Origin: Bacteroidota bacterium
GTDB taxonomy: Bacteria; Bacteroidota; Bacteroidia; Bacteroidales; FEN-979
Length of the DNA stretch: 64,000 nucleotides
NCBI GenBank assembly: GCA_026391735.1
Contig: JAPLDL010000018.1
Span: forward strand, 1-64,000
Direction: 5' to 3'
Below, in pieces: positions 25,364-33,724 of this stretch. The position numbers and the translations under genes were made by a program. Position 1 is the stretch's first letter. The number at the start of each line of letters is the position of its first letter. Below the pieces are notes generated by a model, which was not told the origin of the DNA, searched no databases, and saw only the letters and a list, made by a program, of their open reading frames with translations.

Positions 25364-26755
25364 ATGAGTGAAAAACAAAAAACGATAAAATCATCCGTCA
25401 GCGTTTCCGGTGTGGGCCTGCATACAGGCCTTGAGGTAACACTAACGTTCAACCCTGCCCCGCCTAACCACGGCATCAAGTTCAAACGTACCGATCTTGA
25501 CAATAATGTTATTGTGGATGCGGATGTGGATCTCGTGGTTGACACTTCCCGCGGGACCAGCATTGAATACGAGGGATCGAGGTTTGACACCATTGAACAT
25601 GTGATGGCGGCCCTCACCGGGCTGGAGATTGACAATGTGCTAATCGAGATGAACCAGTCGGAAACTCCAATTCTGGATGGCAGCTCCCGTTTTTATGTCG
25701 AAGCCCTCAGCAAGGTCGGCACTGTTGAACAGCATGCACCCAGGAAATACTTCGAGCTTAACCAGATCATTACGTATACCAATGCTGAGAAGAAGGTCGA
25801 GATGATCGCTATGCCATCAAAGGATTACCGCCTCAGTGTCATGATCGATTACGAATCCAGGGTCCTTCACTCACAAAATGCAACCCTTAACGACATCCGC
25901 AGATTTAAAGAAGAAATTGCAAACTGCAGGACTTTCGTCTTCCTTCACGAAATGGAATACCTCCTCAATAACAATCTCATTAAAGGTGGCGACCTCAGCA
26001 ATGCCATAGTTTTTGTTAACCGGGCTGTTTCAAAGGAAGAGCTTGACCACCTTGCAGGTATCTTTCATAAGCCAAAGGTGGAAGTCCTGCCCAGTGAAGG
26101 CATACTCAACAACCTCGACCTGCAGTTCCCCAATGAGCCTGCAAGGCATAAACTCCTGGATATTATCGGGGACCTCACCTTGGTTGGCATGCCCATCAAA
26201 GCCCATATCATTGCCACCAGGCCGGGGCATTATTCGAATGTACAGTTTGCCAAACTGATCAAGAAACATATAAAGAAAGAGAAGAAGCACCAGGAAGGGC
26301 ATAAGTTCGACCTTACCAAGACCTTGTACGACATCAACCAGATCCAGAAGATGCTTCCCCACCGTTTTCCGTTCCTGCTCATCGACCGCATTATAGAGAT
26401 GGGCAGTGATTATGTGGTTGGTCTGAAAAATGTGACTATCAACGAGGCTTTTTTCGTGGGGCACTTTCCGCAGGAACCCGTGATGCCAGGGGTGCTTCAG
26501 ATCGAAGCTATGGCACAGACCGGCGGGATTCTCTCTTTAAGTACGGTAGACGACCCTCATAATTACACCACCTTATTTGTGAAGATCGAGAACGTCAAGT
26601 TCAGAAGTAAAGTTGTGCCGGGCGATACCCTCGTATTCCATAACCAGTTGTCGGCCCCTATCCGCCGCGGATTGATTTCCATGAAAGGCGTGGCTTATGT
26701 CGGCAACAAAGTTGTGATGGAAGCTGAAATGATGGCACAGGTAACACGAAAATAA
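25364..26755 (+). CDS. lpxC-fabZ: Bifunctional LpxC-FabZ
   Basis: A fusion of two enzymes, 463 residues. Residues 1-300 are the zinc deacetylase LpxC, the first committed step of lipid A synthesis: SVSGVGLHTG, DTIEHVMAAL, DGSSRFYVEAL, RHKLLDIIGDL and RPGHYSNVQFAK with the metal-binding His and Asp residues. Residues 315-463 are FabZ, the 3-hydroxyacyl-ACP dehydratase: QKMLPHRFPFLLIDRI, then the catalytic His in GHFPQEPVMPGVLQIEAM. The fusion is a trait of Bacteroidota and couples lipid A to fatty-acid flux. It is separated from lpxD by 16 bases and from lpxA by 6. Confidence 0.96.
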   Translation: MSEKQKTIKSSVSVSGVGLHTGLEVTLTFNPAPPNHGIKFKRTDLDNNVIVDADVDLVVDTSRGTSIEYEGSRFDTIEHVMAALTGLEIDNVLIEMNQSETPILDGSSRFYVEALSKVGTVEQHAPRKYFELNQIITYTNAEKKVEMIAMPSKDYRLSVMIDYESRVLHSQNATLNDIRRFKEEIANCRTFVFLHEMEYLLNNNLIKGGDLSNAIVFVNRAVSKEELDHLAGIFHKPKVEVLPSEGILNNLDLQFPNEPARHKLLDIIGDLTLVGMPIKAHIIATRPGHYSNVQFAKLIKKHIKKEKKHQEGHKFDLTKTLYDINQIQKMLPHRFPFLLIDRIIEMGSDYVVGLKNVTINEAFFVGHFPQEPVMPGVLQIEAMAQTGGILSLSTVDDPHNYTTLFVKIENVKFRSKVVPGDTLVFHNQLSAPIRRGLISMKGVAYVGNKVVMEAEMMAQVTRK

Positions 26756-26761
26756 AATCAT

Positions 26762-27556
26762 ATGAATCAACCCCTTGCATATGTAAATCCCCAGGCAAAG
26801 ATTGCGCCTAACGTCGTGATAGAGCCGTTTGTAACAATTGATAAAAATGTGATCATCGAAGAAGGCACCTGGATAGGCCCTAATGTGACTATCATGGAAG
26901 GTGCCAGGATAGGCAAGAACTGCAAAATCTTTCCCGGTGCTGTCATCTCGGCCATTCCCCAGGACCTGAAATTCGGTGGAGAGGATACTATTGTCAGAAT
27001 TGGCAACAACACTACCATCCGCGAGTATGTCACAATAAACCGCGGAACCAAAGCCAGTTATGAGACTGTTATAGGCGACAACTGCCTGCTGATGGGCTAT
27101 GTTCACATTGCTCATGACTGCGTAGTCGGCAATAATGTGATCATGGGCGGTTATTCGGCTCTGGCAGGCCATATCTATCTTGACGATTGGGCTATCCTTG
27201 GAGGTGTGGTTGCCGTTCACCAGTTCGTTCATATCGGAGCTCATGCTTTTATCGGCGGAGGTTCGGGGGTGAGCAAGGATGTTCCTCCATACACCAAAGC
27301 GGCCAGGGAACCTCTTTCGTATGTCGGGGTTAATTCTATCGGGTTGCGCCGACGGGGTTTCAGTTCAGAAATGATCAATTATATCCAGGACATATACCGT
27401 ATCATCTTCGTGAGGGGATACAATGTTTCGAAGGCAGTTAGAATGATTGAAACCGAGATGCCCGCCACTCCTGAGCGCGATGAAATTCTTTCATTCATCG
27501 CCAATTCATCCAGGGGTATTATGAAAGGACTGACAAAACGTAAATCTTCAGACTGA
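26762..27556 (+). CDS. lpxA: UDP-N-acetylglucosamine acyltransferase LpxA
   Basis: LpxA transfers a 3-hydroxyacyl chain to the 3-OH of UDP-GlcNAc, the first step of lipid A synthesis. The 264 residues are standard length: hexapeptide-repeat beta helix from residue 5, FGGEDTIVRIGNNTTIREYVTINRG, the catalytic His in GYVHIAHDCVVGNN, and the helical C-terminus with GLRRRGFSSEMINYIQDIYR. It follows lpxC/fabZ by 6 bases and precedes an ABC ATPase gene by 14. Confidence 0.95.
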   Translation: MNQPLAYVNPQAKIAPNVVIEPFVTIDKNVIIEEGTWIGPNVTIMEGARIGKNCKIFPGAVISAIPQDLKFGGEDTIVRIGNNTTIREYVTINRGTKASYETVIGDNCLLMGYVHIAHDCVVGNNVIMGGYSALAGHIYLDDWAILGGVVAVHQFVHIGAHAFIGGGSGVSKDVPPYTKAAREPLSYVGVNSIGLRRRGFSSEMINYIQDIYRIIFVRGYNVSKAVRMIETEMPATPERDEILSFIANSSRGIMKGLTKRKSSD

Positions 27557-27570
27557 GCGGGATCTTTTTC

Positions 27571-28194
27571 ATGAATATTTATCTGGATGGCATTGGGAAA
27601 AAATTCAATACGGAGTGGATATTCCGGAATGTTTCCCTGGAACTTCTTTCGGGGGGAACCTGCGCCATTCTTGGCCGCAACGGATCGGGTAAATCAACCC
27701 TGCTCCAGATCATAGCCGGGAGTATCCATCCTACTTCCGGTACGATCAGGTACGAACTCAACGGTAGGGATATACCCGACAACCTAATCTTCCGCGAGCT
27801 TGCCATGGTCGCCCCATACCTTGAGATGATCGAGGATTTCACACTCGAAGAAATGCTCGATTTTCATTTTTCTTTCAAATCATATCTTCCCGGCATAAAT
27901 GCCAATAAGTTGAAAGATATACTCGACCTGAAGATTAGAAAATCAAAAACCATCAGACAATACTCCTCGGGAATGAAACAAAGGGTGAAGCTTGCCCTGG
28001 CTTTTTTCAGCGATGTTCCCCTTCTGCTTCTTGACGAACCCGTAATGAACCTCGACAAGGCAGGTATGGAATGGTACCTTCAGCTCGTAAAGGAATATTC
28101 AGGGAAACGAACCCTCATCATCTGTTCCAACCAGCATGCGCAGGAATCGGCGTTCGCGGTGAAGTCTTTGCAGATAGAAGATTTTAAGTCATAA
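27571..28194 (+). CDS. Stand-alone ABC transporter ATPase
   Basis: A 207-residue ATP-binding cassette protein with Walker A GRNGSGKST, signature YSSGMKQRVKLALA, Walker B LLLLDEPVMNLD, and a late His in SNQHAQE that may be the H-switch. It is small and has no permease gene beside it. The layout recalls the ATPase found after lpxA in other Bacteroidota and CcmA-like ATPases, but the substrate is unknown. Its position suggests transport linked to envelope lipids; that is inference only. The gene ends at the repeat-filled gap before efp. Confidence 0.8.
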   Translation: MNIYLDGIGKKFNTEWIFRNVSLELLSGGTCAILGRNGSGKSTLLQIIAGSIHPTSGTIRYELNGRDIPDNLIFRELAMVAPYLEMIEDFTLEEMLDFHFSFKSYLPGINANKLKDILDLKIRKSKTIRQYSSGMKQRVKLALAFFSDVPLLLLDEPVMNLDKAGMEWYLQLVKEYSGKRTLIICSNQHAQESAFAVKSLQIEDFKS

Positions 28195-28217
28195 TTAGCT
28201 CGTAATTTCGCAATGCT

Positions 28218-28313
28218 GCTGCGCCTGTCGCTCATATATACGCAACGTCGCTGCGCCTTACGCTCGCAACCTTACATCGCGGCTGCGCCTTCTGCGTCAC
28301 TCACACCAGCAAT
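28218..28313. repeat. Degenerate 32-base tandem repeat
   Basis: Three units begin with GCTGCGCCT at 28218, 28250 and 28282, exactly 32 bases apart, and diverge afterwards (GTCGCTC, TACGCTC, TCTGCGTC). This is the first of three repeat types in the 453-base gap between the ABC ATPase gene and efp. Confidence 0.6.
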
Positions 28314-28352
28314 CACCAAATTAAAATCTTTTCATTAGTTCGTTCCTTGAAG

Positions 28353-28415
28353 CCAAGGCCGCTTATGTAAGTTGCTTCGCTTTCAACACCAAGGCAGCTT
28401 GCGCGAGATGCTTCG
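28353..28415. repeat. Two-copy 36-base direct repeat
   Basis: Two related 27-base units start with CCAAGG at 28353 and 28389 and both end in TTGCTTCG or ATGCTTCG. The distance between starts is 36 bases. It lies between the 32-base repeat and the octamer array. Confidence 0.5.
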
Positions 28416-28570
28416 ATTCCGATATCCAGCAATCCAGCTATCCAGCTATCCAGCAATCCAGCTATCCAGCTATCCAGCTATCCAGTTATCCAGCAATCCA
28501 GCTATCCAGCTATCCAGCTATCCAGTTATCCAGCTATCCAGTTATCCAGCTATCCAGTTATTCCGATATC
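28416..28570. repeat. 17-unit octamer array TATCCAGC with flanking direct repeats
   Basis: Seventeen adjacent 8-base words in exact register from 28423 to 28558, consensus (T/A)ATCCAG(C/T). The array is bounded by an 11-base direct repeat ATTCCGATATC at 28416-28426 and 28560-28570. An open frame runs through it and would encode a repeat of SYPAIQLS type, but this is a side effect of the array. The array ends 33 bases upstream of the efp -7 box. The words are the same as in the array near 9.25 kb. Apart from the repeats I see no gene in 28195-28647. Confidence 0.9.
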
Positions 28571-28602
28571 TCAGCAACATTTTCCTTTTCGGAAAATATT
28601 GC

Positions 28603-28610
28603 TACCTTTG
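28603..28610 (+). promoter_or_regulatory. -7 promoter box for efp
   Basis: TACCTTTG lies 37 bases upstream of the efp ATG and 32 bases after the octamer block. Confidence 0.55.
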
Positions 28611-28647
28611 CAGCCCTTTTTAATGATCAATCAATTCATTAGTATTT

Positions 28648-29214
28648 ATGGCAACAACAGCAGATATCAGGAACGGCCTGGTCATTGATTATAACAACGA
28701 TCTTTACACCATTGTTGAATTTCAGCATGTCAAGCCCGGCAAAGGCCCGGCATTCATACGCACAAAACTCAAGAGTCTGAAGAATGGCCGCGTTATTTCA
28801 AATACCTTCGACTCAGGTGTCAGGATTGATATTGCACGTGTTGAACGCCGCAAATACCAGTATCTCTTCAAAGATCATTCTGGATACCATTTCATGCATA
28901 CCGAGACTTACGAGCAGACGTTTATCAACGAAGAACTCATCAACGCTCCCCAGTATCTTAAAGAAGGACAGGAAGTGGAGATCGTGTTTCATGCCGATAC
29001 CGAGACACCTCTGTCCTGCGAACTTCCTCCTTTTGTGATCCTGAAAGTTACCTATACCGAACCCGGACTCCGCGGCAACACTGCAACCAACACATTAAAG
29101 GATGCAATTGTTGAAACCGGAGCCAAAGTCCGCATTCCTTTATTCATCGACACCGACGAGATCATCAAGGTCGATACAAGGATAGGGGAATACGCAGAAA
29201 GAGTGAAAAGTTGA
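28648..29214 (+). CDS. efp: Elongation factor P
   Basis: EF-P relieves ribosome stalling at polyproline stretches. The 188 residues have the three family domains: KOW-like N-terminal domain (ADIRNGLVIDYNNDLYTIVEFQHVKPGKGPAF) with the tip Lys in PGKG, and the two OB domains ending in IPLFIDTDEIIKVDTRIGEY. The usual KPGKGGAF is KPGKGPAF here. The tip carries Lys, so modification by an EpmA-type pathway is possible but not shown. The second lpxD follows after 3 bases. Confidence 0.95.
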   Translation: MATTADIRNGLVIDYNNDLYTIVEFQHVKPGKGPAFIRTKLKSLKNGRVISNTFDSGVRIDIARVERRKYQYLFKDHSGYHFMHTETYEQTFINEELINAPQYLKEGQEVEIVFHADTETPLSCELPPFVILKVTYTEPGLRGNTATNTLKDAIVETGAKVRIPLFIDTDEIIKVDTRIGEYAERVKS

Positions 29215-29217
29215 CAT

Positions 29218-30147
29218 ATGAAATTTCCCCAGCCATTAACACTTTCCCAGGTCGCAGACATGATCGGTGCCCGGATGATCGGAGACCCGGGATTTATCGT
29301 CAGCGGCATCAATGAGATCCATATGGTGGAGGCCGGTGACCTCACTTTTGTCGACCATCCGAAATATTACAACAAAGCACTGAATTCAGCAGCAACCACG
29401 GTTCTCATCAATAAAGAAGTAGATTGTCCTGAAGGTAAAGTCCTACTGATCCACGAAAAGCCTTTCGACGCTTACGTTTCACTCGCAACCCGTTTCCGCC
29501 CGTTCGAAAAAGCCCTGGCAATGATCAGTGCTTCGGCCATGATAGGCGAAGGAACCGTTATCCAGCCGGGCGCATTTATTGGCAATCATGTGAAAATTGG
29601 GAAAAACTGCATCATTCATGCCAATGTCAGCATTTACGACCACACTGAGATCGGCGATGACGTGATCATCCATTCAGCTGCCGTCCTGGGAGCTGATGCC
29701 TATTATTTCCAGCGCAGACCCGAAGGATGGAAGAAACTCGAGTCATGCGGCAAAGTGGTTATTGAAGATAAGGTTGAGATCGGCGCCGCAACGACGATCG
29801 ACAAAGGTGTTTCGGGCAACACGGTAATCTCATACGGGACCAAGCTTGACAATCATGTCCAGATAGGCCATGATACCTTTGTTGGCCGTCATTGCCTGAT
29901 CGGGGCCCATTGTGCCATCGCAGGAGTGACCCGTATCGAAGACGATGTGATTCTCTGGGCCAGAGTCTCGGTAAACAAGGATCTGGTGATCGGGGAAAAA
30001 GCTGTTGTCCTGGCTATGTCGGGGGTTGATAAATCTCTTGAAGGAGGAAAAACATACTGGGGTGTACCGGCGGATGACCCACGTACAAAATGGAAAGAGA
30101 TCGCCGCGGTCAAGATGCTGCCTGCTCTTCTGAGAAAACTCAGGTAA
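29218..30147 (+). CDS. Second LpxD-like acyltransferase
   Basis: A 309-residue paralogue of LpxD with an N-terminal uridine-binding-like domain (LSQVADMIGARMIGD, VEAGDLTFVDHPKYY) and a hexapeptide beta helix. A His occupies the catalytic position (DNHVQIGHDTFVGRH). It is shorter than the first LpxD and ends with GVPADDPRTKWKEIAAVKMLPALLRKLR instead of the usual C-terminal helix. Many Bacteroidota carry such a pair; whether the second acts on the same substrate with a different chain or on another sugar is not known. It is tightly coupled to efp. Confidence 0.85.
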   Translation: MKFPQPLTLSQVADMIGARMIGDPGFIVSGINEIHMVEAGDLTFVDHPKYYNKALNSAATTVLINKEVDCPEGKVLLIHEKPFDAYVSLATRFRPFEKALAMISASAMIGEGTVIQPGAFIGNHVKIGKNCIIHANVSIYDHTEIGDDVIIHSAAVLGADAYYFQRRPEGWKKLESCGKVVIEDKVEIGAATTIDKGVSGNTVISYGTKLDNHVQIGHDTFVGRHCLIGAHCAIAGVTRIEDDVILWARVSVNKDLVIGEKAVVLAMSGVDKSLEGGKTYWGVPADDPRTKWKEIAAVKMLPALLRKLR

Positions 30148-30164
30148 ACTGAATCCGGTTGAAT

Positions 30165-31640
30165 TTAATTTTGCTTTTCCCCTGAAGGGGTATTATACAG
30201 GTCAAATGCGACCAGTATTGCAATAAAACCCCAAACTGGTACCGAAGCTTTGTCGGAATCCAGGAAATTGTTCATCAGCCCATGGAAATAATAAGTGATC
30301 AGGCCCAGCATGGTCGCAAGAGTAAGCATCCTTACCTCTTTGTCGGTCGACTTTCGGTATACCCTCATGGCCACAACAATCGAATAGATAAACAAGGTGA
30401 TCACAATAAGGGTTCCCGGTAATCCTTCTTCCGCGAGAGGTCCAATATATTCACTGTGTGCATTGCCTCTGTCACCGGCATTGGTACTTATAAGTGTTTT
30501 TTCTTCGGAACTCTGATAAGGAGCATATTCAAACTGGTATGTTCCGGGCCCGAAGCCGAAAACCGGCCTGTCTTTAAACATCCTGATAGCCGAAGACCAG
30601 CGGTTTAACCTCTCAAGGTTACTTGCGTCGGTACTGATATTCGACATGGATTGCACATGTTCCATAAAATTCCCTGAAGTTCCCTGCTTGTTCTTTGATA
30701 AGGAATCCAGTATCTCGAACCTGAACACAGAAAATATCAAACCCCCGATCATCAAGGTAAACACAATGTATTTGAACTTGATCCTGAACAGGATGATAAC
30801 ATAGAACATCAAAGCGATCACAAGGCTGATCCATGCCGCACGGCAGTATGAAAGGTAAAGGGCCATCAGCAGGAACAGGAGAATGATAATGGCAAAAAAC
30901 CTGACAAGACGTGAATAAGACCTGGAGAATGTAATACCGGTAAAAACCGGGATGAAAAGAGCCAGGATCGCTCCATAAGCCGTATGGTCATTATAGAAAG
31001 GTGTCATGACCCAATGGCCCGCGTTCTCCTCGAATGCCCAGAGTGAATGCTGGTATGTAGTGTAAATAATAACAATGACAAGGGGAATCGCATAAAGCCA
31101 AAGAAACAGCCTGATGTTTTGCTTCTTTCTGAAAAGATGAATGGCAAAAATATAGAATGGGATTACAAACCATAACCTGGCCAGCATGAATTTGAAAGAA
31201 ACAAGGGGGAACTGGCTGGTAATACTGGTTATAAAGATCCACAGGAACTGGAACCCGATGATCAGTGTCATCGGGTGCTTCCATACTTTTGGGTCGAAAT
31301 TATTCTCATAGAACAACTTCAGGACAAACAGCAGAAGCACCCCGAACATAAGCGGTTCGGTTGGCAATGAGATCCCGACATTGAATTCAAACTGGGTGAG
31401 GTTCACAGCCAGGGGCGTGAAGAACGTTATCAGCAGTAAAACATAATCAACACGATAAAAAAAGATGTAAAGGATAACGAGGCCGAAGGGCAATAACAGG
31501 GTATAATAAATGTTGCGGTACACCATGTAAGCATTCAGCAGGATAAAGAGCCCGCTCAACACATAGAACAAGGTAAACCTTACATTTTCCCCAGTAAGGT
31601 AGCTTTTGATCTTTTCTATTTTATCTTTTGACAGCTGCAT
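30165..31640 (-). CDS. O-antigen ligase / polymerase family membrane protein
   Basis: A 491-residue multi-pass membrane protein with ten or more hydrophobic helices. It has the periplasmic segment of the Wzy_C/WaaL family, RLNRWSSAIRMFKDRPVFGFGPGTYQFEY and later NAHSEYIGPLAEEGLPGTL. The conserved GxGxGTY and NAHSEYI elements fit O-antigen ligases or Wzy polymerases, which cannot be told apart by eye. It overlaps the upstream chain-length gene by 20 bases, so the two are co-translated or at least co-transcribed. The 3' end is convergent with the second lpxD. Confidence 0.85.
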   Translation of the reverse strand: MQLSKDKIEKIKSYLTGENVRFTLFYVLSGLFILLNAYMVYRNIYYTLLLPFGLVILYIFFYRVDYVLLLITFFTPLAVNLTQFEFNVGISLPTEPLMFGVLLLFVLKLFYENNFDPKVWKHPMTLIIGFQFLWIFITSITSQFPLVSFKFMLARLWFVIPFYIFAIHLFRKKQNIRLFLWLYAIPLVIVIIYTTYQHSLWAFEENAGHWVMTPFYNDHTAYGAILALFIPVFTGITFSRSYSRLVRFFAIIILLFLLMALYLSYCRAAWISLVIALMFYVIILFRIKFKYIVFTLMIGGLIFSVFRFEILDSLSKNKQGTSGNFMEHVQSMSNISTDASNLERLNRWSSAIRMFKDRPVFGFGPGTYQFEYAPYQSSEEKTLISTNAGDRGNAHSEYIGPLAEEGLPGTLIVITLFIYSIVVAMRVYRKSTDKEVRMLTLATMLGLITYYFHGLMNNFLDSDKASVPVWGFIAILVAFDLYNTPSGEKQN

Positions 31641-32571
31641 TCAGGGCATTTTGCTTCCTGTTTTCAATGATTCCGGCAACTATGAGTGCAAGAAATAATG
31701 CTGCAATCGTCGACATCGCGACAATCAGCCAGCGTACCGGGAATGATTTTTTATCGGCCGGGAAAGGCTTGCTCAGGACATTGGCGTGCGTATATTTACG
31801 GTGGAAATCCAGAAGCGCCCTGTCGGCATCGAGCTTAAGGGTTGCAAGTGCTTCCGATTCGGAACGCATCATCTCGCCAAGCTTCATAATTTCTCCGCCA
31901 TGTTCCTCAAGGTTTCGTTTATACTTCTGCACCTCACTGCTTCCCTTGTTGGAAAAATATGCCCGCATGACTTCCCTCGTCTGGCCTTCATATTCAAGAA
32001 TACCATACTTGGTACCGAGTTCAACAGCCTGCTTACTGAGTGAATCCATGTACTGTTGTTTTTTGGTCATGATGAAGCCGTAATTATCAACAACTTCGCC
32101 AAATTTTTCCTTATGCAGGGTCCTGACCTTCATATTATAAAAATCGATGATCGCCGAAGCCATATCGCAGGCGGTCTGGGGATCAGGATCCAGGACCTCA
32201 ATTTCCACAGCTTCATTCGGGGTTTTCCCAATCCTGACCCTCTGCTCCCAGTACCAGACCATGGTGCTCATGAAATACTGATAAGTAGAGTCAATACCCC
32301 AATGCTTGGGAAGATTGAATTTATGGATCACGCTGTCGCGGATATCCCTTGAACCCAACATTTGCATCATCTGTTCTGTCTCATTTTCAGTCGAATACGG
32401 TGAAATATTCGAGGGATATACCACCGCGTATGATTTATACAGAGGGGTAATGAAGATAGGGCTTGAAAACAATACGGAAAGCATGATTGCTGCAACAATC
32501 ACGGCAAGCAGATGATACTTCCATTTGATAATGATATCAAGCAGTTTTACATTATTGAAGAAATTATCCAT
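31621..32571 (-). CDS. Wzz-type chain-length determinant (second copy)
   Basis: A 316-residue protein starting at MDNFFNNVKLLDIIIKWKYH (32571); a longer frame has no conserved extension. Two transmembrane helices (about 21-43 and near the C-terminus) flank a coiled-coil periplasmic region with ITPLYKSYAVVYPSN and the late motif LSKPFPADKKSFPVRWLIVA, where the proline-rich element before TM2 is typical of Wzz proteins. Wzz sets the length of polysaccharide chains. It lies 28 bases after a related gene and overlaps the ligase/polymerase gene. Confidence 0.85.
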   Translation of the reverse strand: MDNFFNNVKLLDIIIKWKYHLLAVIVAAIMLSVLFSSPIFITPLYKSYAVVYPSNISPYSTENETEQMMQMLGSRDIRDSVIHKFNLPKHWGIDSTYQYFMSTMVWYWEQRVRIGKTPNEAVEIEVLDPDPQTACDMASAIIDFYNMKVRTLHKEKFGEVVDNYGFIMTKKQQYMDSLSKQAVELGTKYGILEYEGQTREVMRAYFSNKGSSEVQKYKRNLEEHGGEIMKLGEMMRSESEALATLKLDADRALLDFHRKYTHANVLSKPFPADKKSFPVRWLIVAMSTIAALFLALIVAGIIENRKQNALNAAVKR

Positions 32572-32599
32572 AAACTGATATTTTATCTTTTGATGTTTT

Positions 32600-33646
32600 T
32601 TATGACTGCCCAAGCTGGAAATTTTTCTGGGTATTGTACGCATTGATCTTTTCCATTACCATGATCACGATAACCGCCAGGAAAAGTGCCGAAACGGTGG
32701 AGACCAACATGATAAGCCAACGGATCGGGTATGATTTTTTTTCAGCTTTATATGCATCACTTACGACAAATTTAACCGGAAGGCTTTCCTCGGCATCTAC
32801 CTTGGCCTGTTTGTATTTGGCCTGCAACAGGGTAAGCTGTTCGGTTTTGAATTCCAGGGCATTTTTAAGCGACATATAAACACCGCCGTATTTCCCCAGA
32901 ACATCAAGTTTTTTCTGAATCGCGGCCTGAGCTGTCCGGTTACCGGTAGTAATATTAATTGCCAGCTGCTGGTTTAGTACCTCCGACTGGTATTCAACAT
33001 CATTGATACCAAGTTCGCCAAGCCTGACCAGAGAATCAACGATATTACTCAATTCCTTCTGCAGGTCATTGTATTCTGCTTCAACAATATGAAGTCCTTT
33101 TACCGACCTCTGCCTTTGCATCTCATTCTTGACTGTGTCGAGCAGGCAGGAAATCCCGTTTGCGATATCGGCTGCGAGCTGAGGGTTCTCGTCATACACT
33201 GTGATCTGAACTGCCATAAATTCAGTACGGCGGAAGCTGATGTTATCTTCGTATTCTTTATAAAGTTTTGAATATTTGTAATTGGCGGATGTGTCGATCC
33301 CGTAATGTTCCATCAGGTGAAATTTATTGATGATACGCTCGCGGATACGGCTCGAGTTGAGGATCTGAAGAAGTTGTTCAGCCTGTTCCTGCTCGCCTAT
33401 TTCCACCAGGTCCTGCCCTTTGGAATACTGTGCACTAAGCAGGGCTTTTGAAATGGAACTTGTACTGGCAGGAAACATGATCACCGTGGATTTGAATTTC
33501 GGAGTGATGAACCAGGGCAAGGAGAAGAACCATGAACCAAACAAGGCACAAAGCATCACTATTAATAATGGTTTCCTCCATTTATACAGAAAGATCACCA
33601 GGTTGGAAGAATTGAATTCTTCCGATTTTTTTTCGTTACCGTCCAT
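32600..33646 (-). CDS. Wzz-type chain-length determinant (first copy)
   Basis: A 348-residue relative of the following gene: TM1 at about 22-42, WFITPKFKSTVIMFPAS after it, long coiled-coil middle, and SDAYKAEKKSYPIRWLIMLVS before TM2. I start at MDGNEKKSEEF (33646). The longer start at 33673 would lie inside a TACCTTTG promoter box (33671-33678) and therefore probably upstream of the transcript start. Two tandem Wzz-like proteins could form a hetero-oligomer or give two chain lengths; the sequence does not decide. Confidence 0.85.
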   Translation of the reverse strand: MDGNEKKSEEFNSSNLVIFLYKWRKPLLIVMLCALFGSWFFSLPWFITPKFKSTVIMFPASTSSISKALLSAQYSKGQDLVEIGEQEQAEQLLQILNSSRIRERIINKFHLMEHYGIDTSANYKYSKLYKEYEDNISFRRTEFMAVQITVYDENPQLAADIANGISCLLDTVKNEMQRQRSVKGLHIVEAEYNDLQKELSNIVDSLVRLGELGINDVEYQSEVLNQQLAINITTGNRTAQAAIQKKLDVLGKYGGVYMSLKNALEFKTEQLTLLQAKYKQAKVDAEESLPVKFVVSDAYKAEKKSYPIRWLIMLVSTVSALFLAVIVIMVMEKINAYNTQKNFQLGQS

Positions 33647-33670
33647 AGGGATGGGGGATGAAATTTGTTT

Positions 33671-33678
33671 CAAAGGTA
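33671..33678 (-). promoter_or_regulatory. -7 promoter box for the Wzz-ligase operon
   Basis: TACCTTTG on the minus strand, 25 bases upstream of the chosen start at 33646. It argues against translation from 33673. Confidence 0.5.
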
Positions 33679-33724
33679 GGCAAATTTACCAACAGGACAA
33701 TAGGCAAGAGGCAAGTTTGCCATA

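Noticed and set aside
28423-28558. Possible CRISPR array
   Set aside because: The units are 8 bases and directly adjacent, with no spacers, and no cas genes are present.
28372-28623. Open frame of 83 codons with SYPAIQLS repeats
   Set aside because: It is only the translation of the octamer array. It overlaps the efp promoter and has no conserved part or start region.
24313-30147. The two lpxD genes as a recent duplication
   Set aside because: The proteins differ in length, C-terminus and most residues, and such a pair is common in the phylum.
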